DNA from: CAJPPJ01 sp963545265
Lineage (GTDB): Bacteria > Bacillota_I > Bacilli_A > RF39 > UBA660
Assembly: GCA_963545265.1 (NCBI GenBank)
Contig: CAUUHY010000016.1
Location: 1 to 14,314 of the forward strand
DNA length: 14,314 nt
Direction of reading: 5' to 3'
The translations under genes were made by a program, and so were the position numbers. Positions 1-6,948 of the stretch are shown one piece after another; the first letter of the stretch is position 1; each line of letters opens with the position of its first letter. The notes under the pieces were generated by a model that saw only the letters and a program-made list of their open reading frames with translations, searched no databases and was not told where the DNA came from.

Positions 1-1488
1 GATAATTTATCTAAAGTTACAGAAGAAAAATTAGAAGAAAAATTAAGAAAAATAGAATCTAAAATAACTGAAAAAGAAAAGATTGAAATAAAAAAATTAA
101 ATGAAGAAATAAAAAAAGAAAATAAAAATATAGTAGATTTTCCTAAATTATCTCTAGAAGATGTAACAAAAGTCATACCTGTTGAAAATGTAAAAGTTGA
201 AAACATTGATAATATTAAATACTTATTTTATGAAGCTGATAGTTTAAGAATAAATCAAATATCTTTAATGTTTGATATAAAACATATAGATAAAAATCTA
301 TTTATGTATTTAACACTTTATATTAAGTTATTAAAATCAATTGATACTAATAATTATTTGTTAAAAAATTTATTAGATAAAATAAATTCTTCTTTAGGAA
401 GTTTTAACATTGGACTTGATTTATATAATAACCATAAAAACGATACAGAATATAAGCATTATTTGAATTTTAAAGCTGAATATTTAGAAGATAATGTTAA
501 TAATTTTATAGAAATATTTGATGAATTAATATTTAATCAAGATTTTAAAGATATTAAAAATATTAAAAATATTATCAAAAAATTAAAGTTAAGTATAGAA
601 GACTTATATAAAGATCCCCAGTTTTTAATTAATAATTTTACTTCTTATAAACTTAATTATTCTAATAGAATTTTAAAAACTATTACATTTCAAGAAAGAT
701 ATGAATTTTTAAAAGATTTACTTGATAATTTTAATGATAGATATGAAAATTTTTTAAATAAAATGAATGAAATAAAAGAAAAAGTATTTAATAAAGAGAA
801 TATGATTATAACTTTTATTGGTAATAAAGAAGATTATTTGTGTTTCAAAAAGAATATAGATAAATATTTAAATAAATTAAATAATAATCATTATGAAGAA
901 GTATTAATTGATGCATCAAATAATATTAAAAGAAAATCTTTCGTTATTGATCAAAAGGTTAATTATATCGAAGAAGGTTTCAAGTTAATAACGAAAGTAG
1001 AAGATTCTCTTTTATGTAATATAATAACTAATAAATATTTGATGAAAAAAATAAGAATAGATAATGGGGCTTATGGAGCTTGGGCTTCTAATATGGAAAA
1101 TTACATAAGTTTAAATACTTATAGAGATCCTAAACTAAAAGAAACTTTATCTATATTTAGAAAAATACCGGATTTTATTAAAAATTTAGACTTAACAGAA
1201 GAAGAACTTAATAATTATAAAATTTTAACTAATAATTTGGATAATCCTAAATCTATATTTGTTAGAGGAAATATTGCTATTAATAATTACTTATCTTATA
1301 TAGATATAAAAGAACTTCAAAAAGATTTAGATACTATGTTTAGTATGAGAGTTGATGATTTAAAAAAGAAAAGTGAAATTTATGAAAAAGGATTAGAAGA
1401 TAGTGTATTAGCTATAAGTGCAGATAAAGAAACTATTGAAACAAATAAAGAACTATTTGAAGAAGTAGAAGATTTTATAAACGAATAA
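1..1488 (+). CDS. M16C (PreP-like) insulinase-family metallopeptidase, C-terminal half, 5' truncated by window edge
   Basis: The reading frame is open from base 1, so the N-terminal half with the HxxEH zinc site lies outside the window; the ATG at 268 is internal. The visible 495 residues match the C-terminal half of presequence-protease-like M16C enzymes, which degrade short or unfolded peptides inside a two-lobed chamber. The first ~50 residues are Lys/Glu-rich and helical, as expected for the linker between the lobes, followed by a PKLSLEDV stretch typical of the next lobe's start. A GAYGAWAS motif (about bases 1066-1089) and YRDP (1120-1131) are the family's conserved C-lobe signature, and a final helical segment ends in an acidic tail. 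Whole family members are about 950-1000 residues, so roughly half is present. A cytosolic housekeeping protein is likely. The family call is firm; substrate is not known. Confidence 0.88.
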   Translation, partial: DNLSKVTEEKLEEKLRKIESKITEKEKIEIKKLNEEIKKENKNIVDFPKLSLEDVTKVIPVENVKVENIDNIKYLFYEADSLRINQISLMFDIKHIDKNLFMYLTLYIKLLKSIDTNNYLLKNLLDKINSSLGSFNIGLDLYNNHKNDTEYKHYLNFKAEYLEDNVNNFIEIFDELIFNQDFKDIKNIKNIIKKLKLSIEDLYKDPQFLINNFTSYKLNYSNRILKTITFQERYEFLKDLLDNFNDRYENFLNKMNEIKEKVFNKENMIITFIGNKEDYLCFKKNIDKYLNKLNNNHYEEVLIDASNNIKRKSFVIDQKVNYIEEGFKLITKVEDSLLCNIITNKYLMKKIRIDNGAYGAWASNMENYISLNTYRDPKLKETLSIFRKIPDFIKNLDLTEEELNNYKILTNNLDNPKSIFVRGNIAINNYLSYIDIKELQKDLDTMFSMRVDDLKKKSEIYEKGLEDSVLAISADKETIETNKELFEEVEDFINE

Positions 1489-1491
1489 TAT

Positions 1492-1511
1492 TTTACACTT
1501 GACACTGTAAA
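1492..1511. repeat. Perfect inverted repeat TTTACA-N8-TGTAAA around a -35 box
   Basis: The arms are TTTACA at 1492-1497 and TGTAAA at 1506-1511, with an 8-base spacer that contains most of the TTGACA -35 hexamer (1499-1504). The repeat lies four bases after the stop codon of the peptidase gene and 45 bases before a helix-turn-helix gene. The position would suit an operator that blocks RNA polymerase, perhaps autoregulation by the downstream protein. That role is inference; the repeat itself is seen directly. Confidence 0.5.
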
Positions 1512-1528
1512 GCAAAATGAAGTATTAT
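1499..1528 (+). promoter_or_regulatory. Sigma-A-type promoter for the HTH gene
   Basis: TTGACA at 1499-1504 and TATTAT at 1523-1528 are separated by 18 bases. Predicted transcription start is about 1535, giving a leader of about 20 bases with GGAGG at 1543-1547, eight bases before the ATG at 1556. The inverted repeat at 1492-1511 covers the -35 box. Confidence 0.7.
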
Positions 1529-1555
1529 TTTATTGATAAGATGGAGGTATGGTAA

Positions 1556-2344
1556 ATGATTAATTACTTTAATGAAGTGTTAACAGGACTTGGTATATCT
1601 AAGGTAAAACTTGCAAAATATTTAGGAGTATCAAGACAAATGTTATACAACTATTTATCTTTAGAAAGCTTAGAAGATTGGCCAGAAGATAAGAAAATTA
1701 AGATAAAAACACTTTTAGGTATTGAAGAAGGTATAGAGTTATCTGATATAACTATATCTACTAAATATATTAATGAAGTAGAGAGTAGACTTAACGAAGA
1801 TATAAAGACATGTAAAGATTCTGAAATATTTAATAAAATAAGAAGTTATAATAGAGAACAACAAGAATTAGTGATAGATTTATTTACTAAACTAAAATCA
1901 GGTCTTACTATAAATAAAGATGATAAAGTAGTTGCTACTTTAGAATACTTAAGAGATTTTGTAGATATGTTAAACATATATCCAGAATTAAAGTATACTT
2001 TGGCATATTTTTCAAAGTTCTATAAAAATAGAGATCCAAATGAATTTATATACGATAAGGAAGATCAATTTGTTTTTGAATCTATCATGTATTATGGACT
2101 TACTATGTATCATAATAAAAGTGATGCTAAGACAAGACTTTCAAGTGTTAAATTAAAAGAAAGTCACGATAGATTTATTAATGAAATAAATATGAGAAAC
2201 AGAGAACAAATTGGAAGAACAGAAGAATTAAATACAGCTAAAATAAAAGCTTTAAAAGAACTTGGATATGCAGAAATAAATGAAAAAAATGCAAAAGAAG
2301 TATTAGAGAAAATAGCTGAAATTGAAAGGAGACCAAAGAGATAA
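1556..2344 (+). CDS. Helix-turn-helix domain protein of unknown role
   Basis: This 262-residue protein has an XRE-like helix-turn-helix at residues 15-35 (SKVKLAKYLGVSRQMLYNYL), with the recognition helix starting at VSRQ. The rest is mostly helical, charged, and not recognised; it ends in a Lys/Arg-rich tail. There are no membrane segments, so it is probably a cytosolic DNA-binding regulator. The start is well supported by GGAGG at 1543-1547 with eight-base spacing; a nearer ATG at 1549 stops after four codons. It has its own promoter with an inverted repeat over the -35 box, so autoregulation is possible. A hairpin across the stop codon may end the transcript before the LiaF-like gene. Targets cannot be inferred. 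Confidence 0.8.
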   Translation: MINYFNEVLTGLGISKVKLAKYLGVSRQMLYNYLSLESLEDWPEDKKIKIKTLLGIEEGIELSDITISTKYINEVESRLNEDIKTCKDSEIFNKIRSYNREQQELVIDLFTKLKSGLTINKDDKVVATLEYLRDFVDMLNIYPELKYTLAYFSKFYKNRDPNEFIYDKEDQFVFESIMYYGLTMYHNKSDAKTRLSSVKLKESHDRFINEINMRNREQIGRTEELNTAKIKALKELGYAEINEKNAKEVLEKIAEIERRPKR

Positions 2345-2370
2345 AGAAGTTCGTTATCTCTTTATTTATT
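2335..2370 (+). terminator. Hairpin overlapping the stop codon of the HTH gene; weak intrinsic terminator
   Basis: AAAGAGATAA (2335-2344) pairs perfectly with TTATCTCTTT (2354-2363), a 10-bp stem with a 9-base loop. The T-run after it is interrupted (ATTTATT), so termination may be partial. The TAA stop lies inside the 5' arm. Confidence 0.6.
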
Positions 2371-2373
2371 AAT

Positions 2374-3000
2374 ATGAAAAATAAAAGAACAAATATATTT
2401 TTAGGGCTAATTTTAATAATAATTGGAATGTTAGCATTACTGGGATCTTTAAATATAATAAAATTTAATATGTTTTTTAATGGATGGTGGACAGTTTTTA
2501 TAATTGTTCCAAGTATTGTTAATATGCTTGAAGAAAAAGTTAATTTAGGTAATACTTTTTCGTTATTATTAGGTATATTATTACTTTTAGTAATGAATGA
2601 TATTATAACTATCGGTAATGTATTTAAGTTTGTTTTACCAGGACTTTTAATAATGTTTGGTATATATGTTTTGTTTTTAACTACTAAAAAAGATAATAAT
2701 TCATTCCTTTTTTCTAGTAAGACATTAGAATTAGATAAAGAAAATAATGATATAAATACACTTTTTTCTACAGTTCATGTAAATATAAAGAAAACTAATA
2801 AAAAAAATATCTTTCTTAAAGTAGATGCACTTTTTAGTGAAGTTATCATTCATTTACCTAAAGATGTAAAGGTTATAACTGATGCATCTAAATTGTTTGC
2901 AGATGTAATAGATTGTAGAGAATATAATAATAACGATGATTACAATTGTACTTTACATATAAAGATAAATTCTATATGTGGTGATATTGTATTAAAGTAA
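2374..3000 (+). CDS. LiaF-like membrane protein (DUF5668-type N-terminal membrane region)
   Basis: This 208-residue protein begins with four predicted membrane helices (about residues 8-30, 36-52, 61-78 and 84-102). The N-terminal FLGLILIIIGMLALL and the GWWTVFIIVPS stretch are typical of the LiaF-type transmembrane domain. The C-terminal half, about residues 110-208, is beta-rich and hydrophilic (repeated 'DALFSEVIIHLP', 'KLFADVIDC') like the LiaF C-terminal domain. LiaF proteins restrain LiaRS-type cell-envelope stress signalling in Firmicutes; no LiaS or LiaR gene is visible here, so the partner is unknown. No Shine-Dalgarno sequence precedes the ATG, which lies 29 bases after the previous stop and just past a hairpin. 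The start is nevertheless the natural one, because the first membrane helix follows directly. Confidence 0.75.
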   Translation: MKNKRTNIFLGLILIIIGMLALLGSLNIIKFNMFFNGWWTVFIIVPSIVNMLEEKVNLGNTFSLLLGILLLLVMNDIITIGNVFKFVLPGLLIMFGIYVLFLTTKKDNNSFLFSSKTLELDKENNDINTLFSTVHVNIKKTNKKNIFLKVDALFSEVIIHLPKDVKVITDASKLFADVIDCREYNNNDDYNCTLHIKINSICGDIVLK

Positions 3001-3047
3001 TAACAAAAGAAAAAGAAGCATTAAATAAGTCAAAGCAGTGATAAAAA

Positions 3048-3076
3048 TTGACATTTTAAAGCTTTTTTTATATAAT
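3048..3076 (+). promoter_or_regulatory. Full-consensus sigma-A promoter for the metallophosphoesterase gene
   Basis: TTGACA (3048-3053), a 17-base spacer and TATAAT (3071-3076) match the consensus exactly. The predicted start near 3083 gives a leader of about 25 bases containing GGGGG at 3097-3101. This is the strongest-looking promoter in the window. Confidence 0.85.
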
Positions 3077-3107
3077 ATCGACATATTTTCATAAATGGGG
3101 GTTTATT

Positions 3108-4016
3108 GTGAGAGCTATTGAATTAAAAAAATATATTGTTCCAGCTAAGATAGAAAGTAATATTACTTTGATTGGAGATTTACATTATACTCCTAGTATG
3201 GAAGATGGATTTTTATCAACTGTGTCTTCAGAAGTTAGAAAAGATAAAGCTACAATTTGTTTTGTAGGTGATCTTCTTTATGAAGCTAGTGTAGTAGCAA
3301 AAGAAGAGGATAGAGAAAGAATCGAAAACTTTGTTAAAGAATTATCTGAAGAAAATCATGTTAAAATTATTTTAGGAAATCATGATATTATGTCTAGAGA
3401 AGCTAGTGTTTGGGTTGAAGATTTAAGATCATTAGAATTTTTTAAAGAATTAGAAAGAATGGAAAATGTAACCTTTTTAGATAATACAATTAATAGCGAA
3501 TTAAATACTAGAAATACTTTTTGTGGAATTAATCCTGGATTTTCTTTTTATGAAAATGCTGATACTAAAGAAGCTTTATTAAAAAAATTAAGGGAACTTA
3601 GATATATAAGAGAATATAGACATAATGCAATGTTAGATTATTATGAACAAAATAAAATTTTATTAATGCATTCACCATATTCAACATGTGATGAAGAAAT
3701 AAATGAAGAATTAAGAGATTATGATTTAATATTAACAGGACATGTGGATAACCAATCTATACATAGTTTAATAGATAATAAAACTAGTAACAAAGGCTTT
3801 ATAACTTCATATAACGATTTATTACGTAACAATTCAAGAGGTTATAAAGTTATATCAGATACTAGCCATTTGATTATTACAGGAGGTTTAACTAAAATTG
3901 CAGGAGATTCTAAATTAAAAACGTTTTTAAATGGAATGTGTCCAGTATCGATAGATAGAATTAAACTTAGTCCATATACTAAGGAACTAATTTTAAGAAA
4001 AGAAAGAAAAATTTAA
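3108..4016 (+). CDS. Calcineurin-like metallophosphoesterase
   Basis: The 302-residue protein has the ordered motifs of the metallophosphoesterase fold: GDLHY (D24, H26), GDLLY (D54), GNHD (N90, H91, D92), MHSPY (H188) and GHVD (H212). The family hydrolyses phosphomonoesters or phosphodiesters with two metal ions; its substrate here is not predictable. The last motif reads GHVD instead of the usual GHxH, so one late metal ligand is replaced by Asp (D214) or supplied elsewhere. Translation starts at a GTG (3108) with GGGGG six bases upstream; the ATG at 3094 is out of frame. There is no signal peptide or membrane segment, so it is cytosolic. It is transcribed alone, from a consensus promoter to an intrinsic terminator that begins at the stop codon, which suggests an independent role from its neighbours. 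Confidence 0.85.
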   Translation: MRAIELKKYIVPAKIESNITLIGDLHYTPSMEDGFLSTVSSEVRKDKATICFVGDLLYEASVVAKEEDRERIENFVKELSEENHVKIILGNHDIMSREASVWVEDLRSLEFFKELERMENVTFLDNTINSELNTRNTFCGINPGFSFYENADTKEALLKKLRELRYIREYRHNAMLDYYEQNKILLMHSPYSTCDEEINEELRDYDLILTGHVDNQSIHSLIDNKTSNKGFITSYNDLLRNNSRGYKVISDTSHLIITGGLTKIAGDSKLKTFLNGMCPVSIDRIKLSPYTKELILRKERKI

Positions 4017-4044
4017 AAAGGTAAACTAAATGTTTGCTTTTTTT
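4015..4044 (+). terminator. Intrinsic terminator after the metallophosphoesterase gene
   Basis: The 5' arm AAAAAGGTAAAC (4015-4026) pairs with GTTTGCTTTTTT (4032-4043) around a five-base loop, with two G-T wobbles, and the 3' arm merges into a T-run. It begins within the stop codon (4014-4016) and ends immediately before the next gene's -10 element. Confidence 0.75.
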
Positions 4045-4052
4045 GTTATAAT
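4044..4052 (+). promoter_or_regulatory. Extended -10 promoter for tlyA
   Basis: TGTTATAAT combines TATAAT (4047-4052) with an upstream TGn. No convincing -35 hexamer is seen. The expected transcription start near 4059 leaves only about six bases before the ATG at 4065, so the mRNA would be nearly leaderless. Confidence 0.65.
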
Positions 4053-4064
4053 ACAAGAGAAAAT

Positions 4065-4859
4065 ATGATGAAAAATAGAATAGATAAAGAAATGTTTGAT
4101 AGATTTTTGGTACCATCTAGATCTAAAGCTCAAGAATTAATAAGTTCAGGAGTAGTTTTTTGTAATAATAAAAAAGTAGATAAAAGAAAGTTATTAGTAA
4201 GCACCGAAGATGAAATAGTTATAAAAGATAATAATTTATTAAAATATGTATCTAGAGGTGGTTTAAAGTTAGAAAAAGCTATAAAAGAGTTTAATATAGA
4301 TGTAAAAAACTTAAAAGCATTAGATATTGGATCTAGTACTGGAGGATTTTGTGATTGCTTAATTCAAAATGGTATAAAAAAAATTACTGCAATAGATGTT
4401 GGTACTAATTTACTTCATGAAAATTTAAAAAATAATAAAATAATAGATCTTCATGAACAAACTAATTTTAAAGATTTAGAAAGTAAATATTTTTTAAATA
4501 TAGATATAGTTACATGTGATGTATCTTTTATATCACTAAAAAATATTATTGCAAAACTTGCGAAAGAAAATATTAAAATAGAAGGTGTATTTTTAATAAA
4601 ACCTCAGTTTGAATGTGGTAAAGATATAGCAAATAAATATAAAGGTATTATATTAAATAAACAAATACATGAAGCTATAATAAAAGATTTATTTAAATAC
4701 TTTAATAGTTTGGGATTTTTTGTAAAAAACCTTACTTTTTCTCCAATATATGGAGGAGATGGTAATATAGAATACTTAGTATATTTATCTAATAAAATAA
4801 ATGATAATATTAAAATTAATATAGAAAAAGTAATACAAGAGGGATTTAAAAGACGATAA
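4065..4859 (+). CDS. tlyA: TlyA-family rRNA 2'-O-methyltransferase / hemolysin-like protein
   Basis: The 264-residue protein has the TlyA layout. An S4 RNA-binding domain occupies about residues 4-60 (DRFLVPSRSKAQELISSG). A short linker and RGGLKLEKA (64-72) follow, then an FtsJ-type methyltransferase domain with the SAM-binding loop ALDIGSSTGGF (85-95), CDVSF (D152) and IKPQFE (K179, E183). These Lys/Asp/Lys/Glu positions fit the K-D-K-E catalytic set of 2'-O-methyltransferases. TlyA methylates riboses in 16S and/or 23S rRNA and so affects capreomycin sensitivity in several bacteria; some homologues are called hemolysins. Length is normal for the family. Two adjacent ATGs (4065, 4068) are possible starts, and neither has a Shine-Dalgarno site. 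The SPL-like gene follows after one base, indicating translational coupling. Confidence 0.92.
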   Translation: MMKNRIDKEMFDRFLVPSRSKAQELISSGVVFCNNKKVDKRKLLVSTEDEIVIKDNNLLKYVSRGGLKLEKAIKEFNIDVKNLKALDIGSSTGGFCDCLIQNGIKKITAIDVGTNLLHENLKNNKIIDLHEQTNFKDLESKYFLNIDIVTCDVSFISLKNIIAKLAKENIKIEGVFLIKPQFECGKDIANKYKGIILNKQIHEAIIKDLFKYFNSLGFFVKNLTFSPIYGGDGNIEYLVYLSNKINDNIKINIEKVIQEGFKRR

Positions 4860-4860
4860 T

Positions 4861-5709
4861 ATGAAAGTAAAAGAAATTAAAGTATCTAATTATCTAAGTA
4901 AATCTAACTTACCAGGATTTGATTTTGTTATTAATCCTTATATTGGTTGTTCTCACGCTTGTCTTTATTGTTACGCATCTTTTATGAAAAGGATAACTAA
5001 TCATAGTGAAAACTGGGGTAGTTTTATAGATATTAAATTAACTGATAAAGAACTTGATTTAAAAAAAATTCAAAATAAAAATATTTTTATGTCTTCTGTA
5101 ACAGACTGTTACTTACCGCTTGAAAAAGATTATTTAATAACTAGAAATATTTTAGAAGAATTAGAACGTGTTTCATGTAATTTAACTATATCTACTAAAT
5201 CTAGTTTAATATTAAGAGATTTAGACATATTAAAAAGATTTAAAAATTTAACTATCTGTATATCTATTAATACAGTAGATGAAAGATTTAAAAATGATAT
5301 GGATAAAGCTAGTAGTATAAAAGAAAGAATAAATACTTTAAAAGTTTTACATGAAAATAATATTCATACAGTAGCATTTGTCTCACCAATATTTCCTTAT
5401 ATTACTAATATAGAAGATATAGTTAAAGCAACTAAATATTATGTAGATGAATATTGGTTTGAAAACCTTAAATTAAGAGGTGAATATAAAAAAGATATTT
5501 TAAATTATATTAAAAATAATTATAAAGAATTATATTCTAAGTATGTAGATATATATTTTAATTTAAATATGACTTATTGGAAAGATTTAAGAATAGATAT
5601 AAAAAATATTTGTAATAAATATAATTTGAAATATAAAATTTTCTTTGAAGAAGAAAAAGAAGATGATAATAAAGTTTTATTAAAACAAGAAAGTTTTAAT
5701 TTATTTTAA
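4861..5709 (+). CDS. Radical SAM protein of the SPL (spore photoproduct lyase-like) family
   Basis: The 282-residue protein carries CSHACLYC, a CX3CX2C motif (C30, C34, C37) that binds the 4Fe-4S cluster of radical SAM enzymes, preceded by NPYIGC, the typical SPL/Rv2578c-family opening. Further family features are SSVTDCYLPLE (about residues 79-89) and TISTKSSL (about 114-121). True spore photoproduct lyase repairs thymine dimers in spores, but most members of this wider family are uncharacterised, and no sporulation gene is seen here, so DNA repair should not be assumed. The start lies one base after the tlyA stop, with AGAGGG at 4838-4843 too far away to be ideal; translation probably depends on ribosomes ending tlyA. 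The acidic, Lys-rich tail is shorter than in many homologues. Confidence 0.82.
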   Translation: MKVKEIKVSNYLSKSNLPGFDFVINPYIGCSHACLYCYASFMKRITNHSENWGSFIDIKLTDKELDLKKIQNKNIFMSSVTDCYLPLEKDYLITRNILEELERVSCNLTISTKSSLILRDLDILKRFKNLTICISINTVDERFKNDMDKASSIKERINTLKVLHENNIHTVAFVSPIFPYITNIEDIVKATKYYVDEYWFENLKLRGEYKKDILNYIKNNYKELYSKYVDIYFNLNMTYWKDLRIDIKNICNKYNLKYKIFFEEEKEDDNKVLLKQESFNLF

Positions 5710-5710
5710 G

Positions 5711-5719
5711 TGTTATAAT
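5711..5719 (+). promoter_or_regulatory. Extended -10 promoter for the nucleotide/ADP-ribose gene cluster
   Basis: TGTTATAAT ends at 5719, directly after the stop codon of the previous gene. No good -35 is visible. A start near 5726 gives a leader of about 15 bases that still includes GTGAGGT at 5726-5732, the Shine-Dalgarno site for the MazG-like gene. Confidence 0.65.
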
Positions 5720-5740
5720 ATAAAAAGTGAGGTATAAATT

Positions 5741-6040
5741 ATGGGATTAAAAGAACTTCAAAAAAAGATATATCAAAATAAAGTTAATAAGGGATTTAAT
5801 ACTACTGATATTCCTAAAGAATTTTGTTTACTTTATGGAGAAGTAAGTGAAGCTTATGAAGCATATAGAAAAAAGAAACCCGATTTAAATGAAGAACTTG
5901 CAGATATTGCAATATATTTACTTGGAATATCAGAAATATTAGGTTTTGATTTAGAAAAAGAAATAGAAAACAAAGTAAAAATAAATGAAAAAAGAGTTTA
6001 TAAAACAATAGATGGAGTAAAAATTAAGGTTAGTGAATAA
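5741..6040 (+). CDS. MazG-like nucleotide pyrophosphohydrolase
   Basis: This 99-residue protein has the all-alpha MazG fold signature: an ExxE pair (E34, E37 in GEVSEAYEA) and ExxD (E52, D55 in EELADIAIYLL), which coordinate the catalytic magnesium ions. Such enzymes hydrolyse nucleoside triphosphates, often non-canonical or deoxy forms, to monophosphate and pyrophosphate. The size is that of short single-domain MazG-like proteins rather than the two-domain housekeeping MazG (about 260 residues). GTGAGGT at 5726-5732 is a good ribosome site with eight-base spacing. It is the first gene of a tight five-gene unit, and the next ATG follows two bases after its stop. Together with the next gene it points to nucleotide-pool or nucleotide-signal handling. 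It is not related to the MazF toxin. Confidence 0.85.
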   Translation: MGLKELQKKIYQNKVNKGFNTTDIPKEFCLLYGEVSEAYEAYRKKKPDLNEELADIAIYLLGISEILGFDLEKEIENKVKINEKRVYKTIDGVKIKVSE

Positions 6041-6042
6041 TT

Positions 6043-6378
6043 ATGGTTGGAAAATATAAAGTAATTACATTATGTGGATCTACTAAGTTTAAAGATGAGT
6101 TTTTGAAAACTCAAAAAGATTTAACATTAAAGGGAAATATTGTTATTTCAGTAGGTTTATTTGGGCATTCTGGAGATTCTGAAGTATGGGAAAATATGGA
6201 TGAAGGAACTTTGACAAAAACTAAAGAAATGCTAGATGATATACATAAAAGAAAAATAGATATGTCTGATGAGATATTTGTTATTAATGTTAATGGTTAT
6301 ATAGGAGATAGTACAAAGTCGGAAATAGAATATGCTATTAAAACTGGTAAAAAAGTAAATTATTTAGAGGATAAGTAG
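6043..6378 (+). CDS. Nucleoside 2-deoxyribosyltransferase-like protein
   Basis: The 111-residue protein has the small Rossmann-like fold of the nucleoside 2-deoxyribosyltransferase superfamily: an N-terminal strand with LCGSTKF (10-16), a middle KRKIDMSDEIFVIN (D73, D76), and YIGDSTKSEIEYA (86-98), in which E94 aligns with the catalytic glutamate. Classical enzymes exchange bases on deoxynucleosides; related DRHyd-type members are thought to cleave the N-glycosidic bond of nucleotides or NAD-like compounds. This subfamily, with a conserved SVGLFGHSGDSEVWENMDEG loop (36-55), is widespread but of unproven activity. It lies two bases after the MazG-like gene, and the next ATG directly follows its stop, so the three are co-translated. 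Its ribosome site (AAGG, 6026-6029) is rather far from the ATG, so coupling is likely. Confidence 0.78.
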   Translation: MVGKYKVITLCGSTKFKDEFLKTQKDLTLKGNIVISVGLFGHSGDSEVWENMDEGTLTKTKEMLDDIHKRKIDMSDEIFVINVNGYIGDSTKSEIEYAIKTGKKVNYLEDK

Positions 6379-6948
6379 ATGAAAGAAATAGTATATCACG
6401 GAAGTCCAAGAGGAGATATTGAAGTATTGAAATCTCATAAAAGCACTCATCAAAAAGATTGTATATATGCAACTGACAATAAATCAGTAGCACTTCTTTA
6501 TATGGGTAGAGGAAGAGGGGATTTAGATACTAGGCTTAGAAGTATAGATAAAAAACCTGAAGTAGTAGAAAGAAGAGCAGGAGTATTTGATGATTTATAT
6601 AATAAAGAAGGTTATTTATATGAATTAGATGGAAGTACTTTTAATCATTATGATTATTTATGGTCTTTAGAATTAATATCTTTTGAAAAAGAAATTAAAC
6701 CATTAAAAAAGATATATTATTCTAATATTTTAGCAGCTTTAGAAGAAGAAGAGAAAAAAGGAAATTTAATAATTTATAGGTATCCAAATAGACCTAAAGA
6801 TATGCCTATAGATAATAGTGATTTAATAGAAAAATATATTAAATTTGAAAGACAAGGTTTAAAAGGTTCAATAGATAGATTACTTGAAGTATATCCGGAA
6901 TTTAAAGAAAGCGTAGAAAGTTTAAGAGATAATAAAAAATGTCGATAG
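6379..6948 (+). CDS. YHGSP-motif protein, possible ADP-ribosyltransferase-fold enzyme
   Basis: The 189-residue protein starts with a strand ending YHGSP (6-10), followed by a short linker and IYATD (29-33), then a helix with an AxxLY pattern. A His in the first strand and a Tyr in the second are what one sees in ADP-ribosyltransferase folds of the H-Y type (PARP, KptA). This is a similarity in pattern, not a confident family match. The rest is charged, with NLIIYRYPNRPKD (about 130-142), and I do not recognise a named family. AGAGG at 6366-6370 gives a good ribosome site within the previous gene. The next gene, an ADP-ribosylglycohydrolase, overlaps it by ten bases, the strongest contextual argument for an ADP-ribose link. 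Alternatively it may be an inactive binder or a different enzyme. No signal peptide is present. Confidence 0.6.
   Translation: MKEIVYHGSPRGDIEVLKSHKSTHQKDCIYATDNKSVALLYMGRGRGDLDTRLRSIDKKPEVVERRAGVFDDLYNKEGYLYELDGSTFNHYDYLWSLELISFEKEIKPLKKIYYSNILAALEEEEKKGNLIIYRYPNRPKDMPIDNSDLIEKYIKFERQGLKGSIDRLLEVYPEFKESVESLRDNKKCR

Noticed and set aside
4861..5709. True spore photoproduct lyase
   Set aside because: Only the general SPL-family radical SAM features are visible and no sporulation genes are present, so a narrower call is not supported.
5814..6008. Leu/Phe-rich open frame on the minus strand, opposite the MazG-like gene
   Set aside because: It is a low-complexity shadow of a well-supported gene, with no ribosome site and no recognisable motif. 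The same holds for minus-strand frames near 8867-9091, 10283-10471, 11426-11674 and 12146-12343.
5741..6378. Toxin-antitoxin system with a MazF-type toxin
   Set aside because: MazG-like is a pyrophosphohydrolase unrelated to MazF, and the neighbouring protein has a deoxyribosyltransferase-like fold, not an RNase toxin fold.
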